From Aeromicrobium flavum (lineage in GTDB: Bacteria; Actinomycetota; Actinomycetes; Propionibacteriales; Nocardioidaceae), in assembly GCF_007992115.1 (NCBI RefSeq), contig NZ_BJZQ01000008.1, positions 62,001 to 126,000 of the forward strand: a stretch of 64,000 nt of DNA, read 5' to 3'. Positions 62,166 to 64,000 of the stretch are shown piece by piece. Each line of letters opens with the position of its first letter. Positions within the stretch are counted from its first letter, which is position 1. Below the pieces are notes generated by a model, which was not told the DNA's origin, ran no database searches, and saw nothing but the letters and a program-made list of their open reading frames with translations. The translations under genes were made by a program, and so were the position numbers.

Positions 62166-62181
62166 TGTGACGTAGTTCACT
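62166..62181. promoter_or_regulatory. CRP/GlxR-type site upstream of the sugar ABC operon
   Basis: TGTGACGTAGTTCACT matches TGTGANNTANNTCACA at all but the last fixed base. It lies 47 bp upstream of the binding-protein start and just after the TTGACG box. Confidence 0.55.
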
Positions 62182-62228
62182 GGGCGTACTCCCACGCCGA
62201 CGTGGGGTCGACATTTCTTGGAGGAATT

Positions 62229-63287
62229 GTGAACACCATCTCTCGCGTCGCCATCGCCACGGCGACCCTGACGATCGGCCTCGGCGGCCTGTCCGCGTGC
62301 GGATCCAACGACGACGGCGGCAGCGGCTCGGACGAGGGCAAGACCATCGCCCTCCTGCTCCCCGAGACCAAGACGACGCGCTACGAGTCGTTCGACAAGC
62401 CGCTCTTCGAGGCCAAGGTCAAGGAGCTGTGCGACAGCTGCAAGGTCGACTACCTCAACGCCGACCAGGACGCCTCGAAGCAGCAGCAGCAGGCGGAGTC
62501 GGCCATCACGAACGGCGCCTCGGTCCTGGTGCTCGACCCGGTCGACGGCAAGGCCGCCACCACGATCGTGAAGTCCGCCCAGGGCTCCGACGTGCCCGTC
62601 GTCGCGTACGACCGCTTCATCGAGGGAGCCGACTACTACATCTCCTTCGACAACGAGCGGGTCGGCCAGATGCAGGGCGAGGCGCTCATCGAGGCCACGG
62701 GCGGCAAGGGCGACATCCTCATGCTCAACGGCTCTCCGACCGACCCGAACGCCGCGCAGTTCAAGAAGGGCGCCCACTCCGCCATCGACGGCAGCGGCCT
62801 GAACGTCGTGGCCGAGTACGACAACCCCGACTGGAGCCCGGACAACGCCCAGAAGTTCACCAGTTCGCAGTTCAACAAGGTCGATCCCGGCGACCTCGCC
62901 GGCGTCTACGCCGCCAACGACGGCCAGGCCGGCGGCGTGTTCGCCGCGTTCAAGGCCGGCGGCGCTGCGGAGCTCCCGCCGATCACGGGTCAGGACGCCG
63001 AGCTCGCCGCGATCCAGCGGATCGTCGCCGGTCAGCAGTTCATGACCGTCTACAAGCCGATCAAGGCCGAGGCCGACCAGGCCGCCGAGCTGGCGGTCGA
63101 CCTGGCCAACGAGGAGAAGATCTCCGGCACCGAGGACTTCCAGGGCGTGCCGTCGTTCATCCTCGATCCGATCGCCGTGAAGAAGGACAACGTGGGCGAC
63201 ACGGTCGTCAAGGACGAGTTCTACAGCGTCGAGGACATCTGCACCTCCGAGTACGCCAAGGCCTGCGAGGACGCCGGCCTGTCCTGA
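62229..63287 (+). CDS. Sugar-binding lipoprotein of ABC transporter (XylF-like)
   Basis: A 352-residue extracytoplasmic binding protein of the periplasmic-binding-protein type 1 class. The lipoprotein signal has a hydrophobic core ATATLTIGLGG and lipobox LSAC. The mature part shows TIALLLPETKTTRYESFD, AESAITNGASVLVLDPVDG, VVAYDRFIEGADYYISFDN and YAANDGQAGGVFAAFK, which resemble xylose-binding XylF/ChvE proteins; the exact sugar is not certain. GGAGG lies 4 nt before the GTG at 62229. The ATPase gene follows 77 bp later, and a ROK regulator is divergent. Confidence 0.93.
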   Translation: MNTISRVAIATATLTIGLGGLSACGSNDDGGSGSDEGKTIALLLPETKTTRYESFDKPLFEAKVKELCDSCKVDYLNADQDASKQQQQAESAITNGASVLVLDPVDGKAATTIVKSAQGSDVPVVAYDRFIEGADYYISFDNERVGQMQGEALIEATGGKGDILMLNGSPTDPNAAQFKKGAHSAIDGSGLNVVAEYDNPDWSPDNAQKFTSSQFNKVDPGDLAGVYAANDGQAGGVFAAFKAGGAAELPPITGQDAELAAIQRIVAGQQFMTVYKPIKAEADQAAELAVDLANEEKISGTEDFQGVPSFILDPIAVKKDNVGDTVVKDEFYSVEDICTSEYAKACEDAGLS

Positions 63288-63364
63288 GTGCCACCGGGCG
63301 GGGGTCGGCTCCGGCCGGCCCCCGTGCCGCACGTCCTGCTCACCGCTCACCCCCAGGAAACCCC

Positions 63365-64000
63365 ATGACCGCTCCCGTGCTGTCCATGCGTGGCATCAAC
63401 AAGCGCTTCGGCGCCGTGCAGGCCCTCACCGACGTCGACTTCGACGTCCGACCCGGCGAGGTCGTGGCCCTCGTCGGCGACAACGGCGCCGGCAAGTCCA
63501 CGCTCGTCAAGATCATCGCCGGCGTCTACGGCGCCGACTCCGGTGCGATCGAGGTCGAGGGCCGCGAGGTCCAGATCCACGGTCCGAAGTCGGCGCAGGC
63601 CCTCGGCATCGCCACCGTCTTCCAGGACCTGGCCCTCGCCGACAACCTCGACGTCGTCGCCAACCTCTTCCTCGGCCAGGAGGCCACCTCCACCGGTGTG
63701 CTGGACGAGGAGACGATGGAGTCGCGCAGCTGGGAGCTCCTGCGGCAGCTCTCGGCCAAGATCCCGTCGGTGCGCATCCCGATCGCCGCGCTCTCGGGCG
63801 GCCAGCGCCAGACCGTCGCCATCGCGCGGAGCCTGGTGGGAGAGCCGAAGATCGTCATGCTCGACGAGCCGACCGCCGCGCTGGGCGTCGCCCAGACCGC
63901 CGAGGTGCTCAACCTCATCGAGCGGCTGCGCGAGTCGGGTCTCGGCGTCGTCGTCATCTCGCACAACATGGCCGACGTGCAGGCGGTGGCGGACCGCATC
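63365..64000 (+). CDS. Sugar ABC transporter ATP-binding protein (5' part)
   Basis: The first 212 residues of the ATPase for the preceding binding protein; the gene runs off the right edge. Walker A is GDNGAGKSTLVKIIAG, the Q-loop VFQDLALADNLDVVANLFLG, the signature ALSGGQRQTVAIARSLV, Walker B KIVMLDEPTAALG and the switch His in VVISHNMADV. The pattern is that of ribose/xylose-class ATPases (RbsA/XylG/FrcA). Whether it has one or two ATPase domains cannot be seen. AGGAAA precedes the ATG. Confidence 0.94.
   Translation, partial: MTAPVLSMRGINKRFGAVQALTDVDFDVRPGEVVALVGDNGAGKSTLVKIIAGVYGADSGAIEVEGREVQIHGPKSAQALGIATVFQDLALADNLDVVANLFLGQEATSTGVLDEETMESRSWELLRQLSAKIPSVRIPIAALSGGQRQTVAIARSLVGEPKIVMLDEPTAALGVAQTAEVLNLIERLRESGLGVVVISHNMADVQAVADRI

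Overview
The window is about 70% G+C and densely coded on both strands, with no gap above about 230 bp. Several features point to a high-GC actinobacterium, most likely in or near the Nocardioidaceae (Nocardioides/Aeromicrobium type; this is inference from gene content): a mycothiol-type GlcNAc-inositol deacetylase (mshB), actinobacterial neighbour pairs such as folC-DUF4233 and fdxA-dapC, a MhuD-like heme-degrading protein, many GTG starts, and many starts without a Shine-Dalgarno sequence but with a TANNNT box 6-8 nt upstream (leaderless promoters). I see no tRNA, rRNA, CRISPR array, prophage or insertion sequence.

Layout. 1-2.9 kb: the end of clpP, then clpX and a saccharopine-dehydrogenase-like reductase. 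2.9-9.5 kb: a DeoR regulator, valS (archaeal-type), a Nudix-GNAT fusion and an MMPL transporter. 9.6-12.9 kb: folC, DUF4233, a metallophosphoesterase and a ParB/sulfiredoxin-like protein. 12.9-19 kb: a complete carbohydrate ABC operon (binding lipoprotein, two permeases, MalK-type ATPase) plus a GH13 alpha-glucosidase, with a perfect CRP-like palindrome upstream of the binding-protein gene. 19-24.5 kb: ndk, a short BKACE protein, a CotH-like protein, a DUF2079 membrane protein and fumC. 24.5-36.3 kb: housekeeping genes (glpX, xseAB, ispH, ggt, rmuC) among small membrane proteins, then a YdeI-like protein, a heme-degrading monooxygenase, a PrmC-like methyltransferase and a secreted lipase. 36.4-43.8 kb: ychF, an ABC-F protein framed by inverted repeats, a WYL regulator divergent from a DUF1761 protein, a polyketide-cyclase-like protein, a hydrolase, and small enzymes.

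43.8-52 kb is the most accessory-looking part: a carotenoid oxygenase and a TetR regulator that share two identical-half-site operators, a tightly overlapping YchJ-like/HhH/DUF4287/ATP-grasp cluster, a YibE/F protein, a phosphotransferase, a bile-acid-symporter-family protein and a second TetR. 52-64 kb: an esterase-fold protein that has lost its catalytic Ser and His, an S9 peptidase, mshB, a flavin reductase, a VanW protein, an acetyltransferase, fdxA-dapC, and a ROK regulator divergent from a sugar ABC system that runs off the right edge.

The two sugar uptake systems are probably under CRP-type control: GTGAC-N4-GTCAC-like palindromes lie upstream of both and of three other genes. Many genes end convergently with overlapping 3' ends or share strong hairpins that look like bidirectional terminators. 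No single locus is clearly a large undescribed system. The best candidates for new biology are the catalytically altered esterase with its operator-rich promoter, the ABC-F cassette, and the overlapping YchJ/HhH/DUF4287/ATP-grasp cluster.
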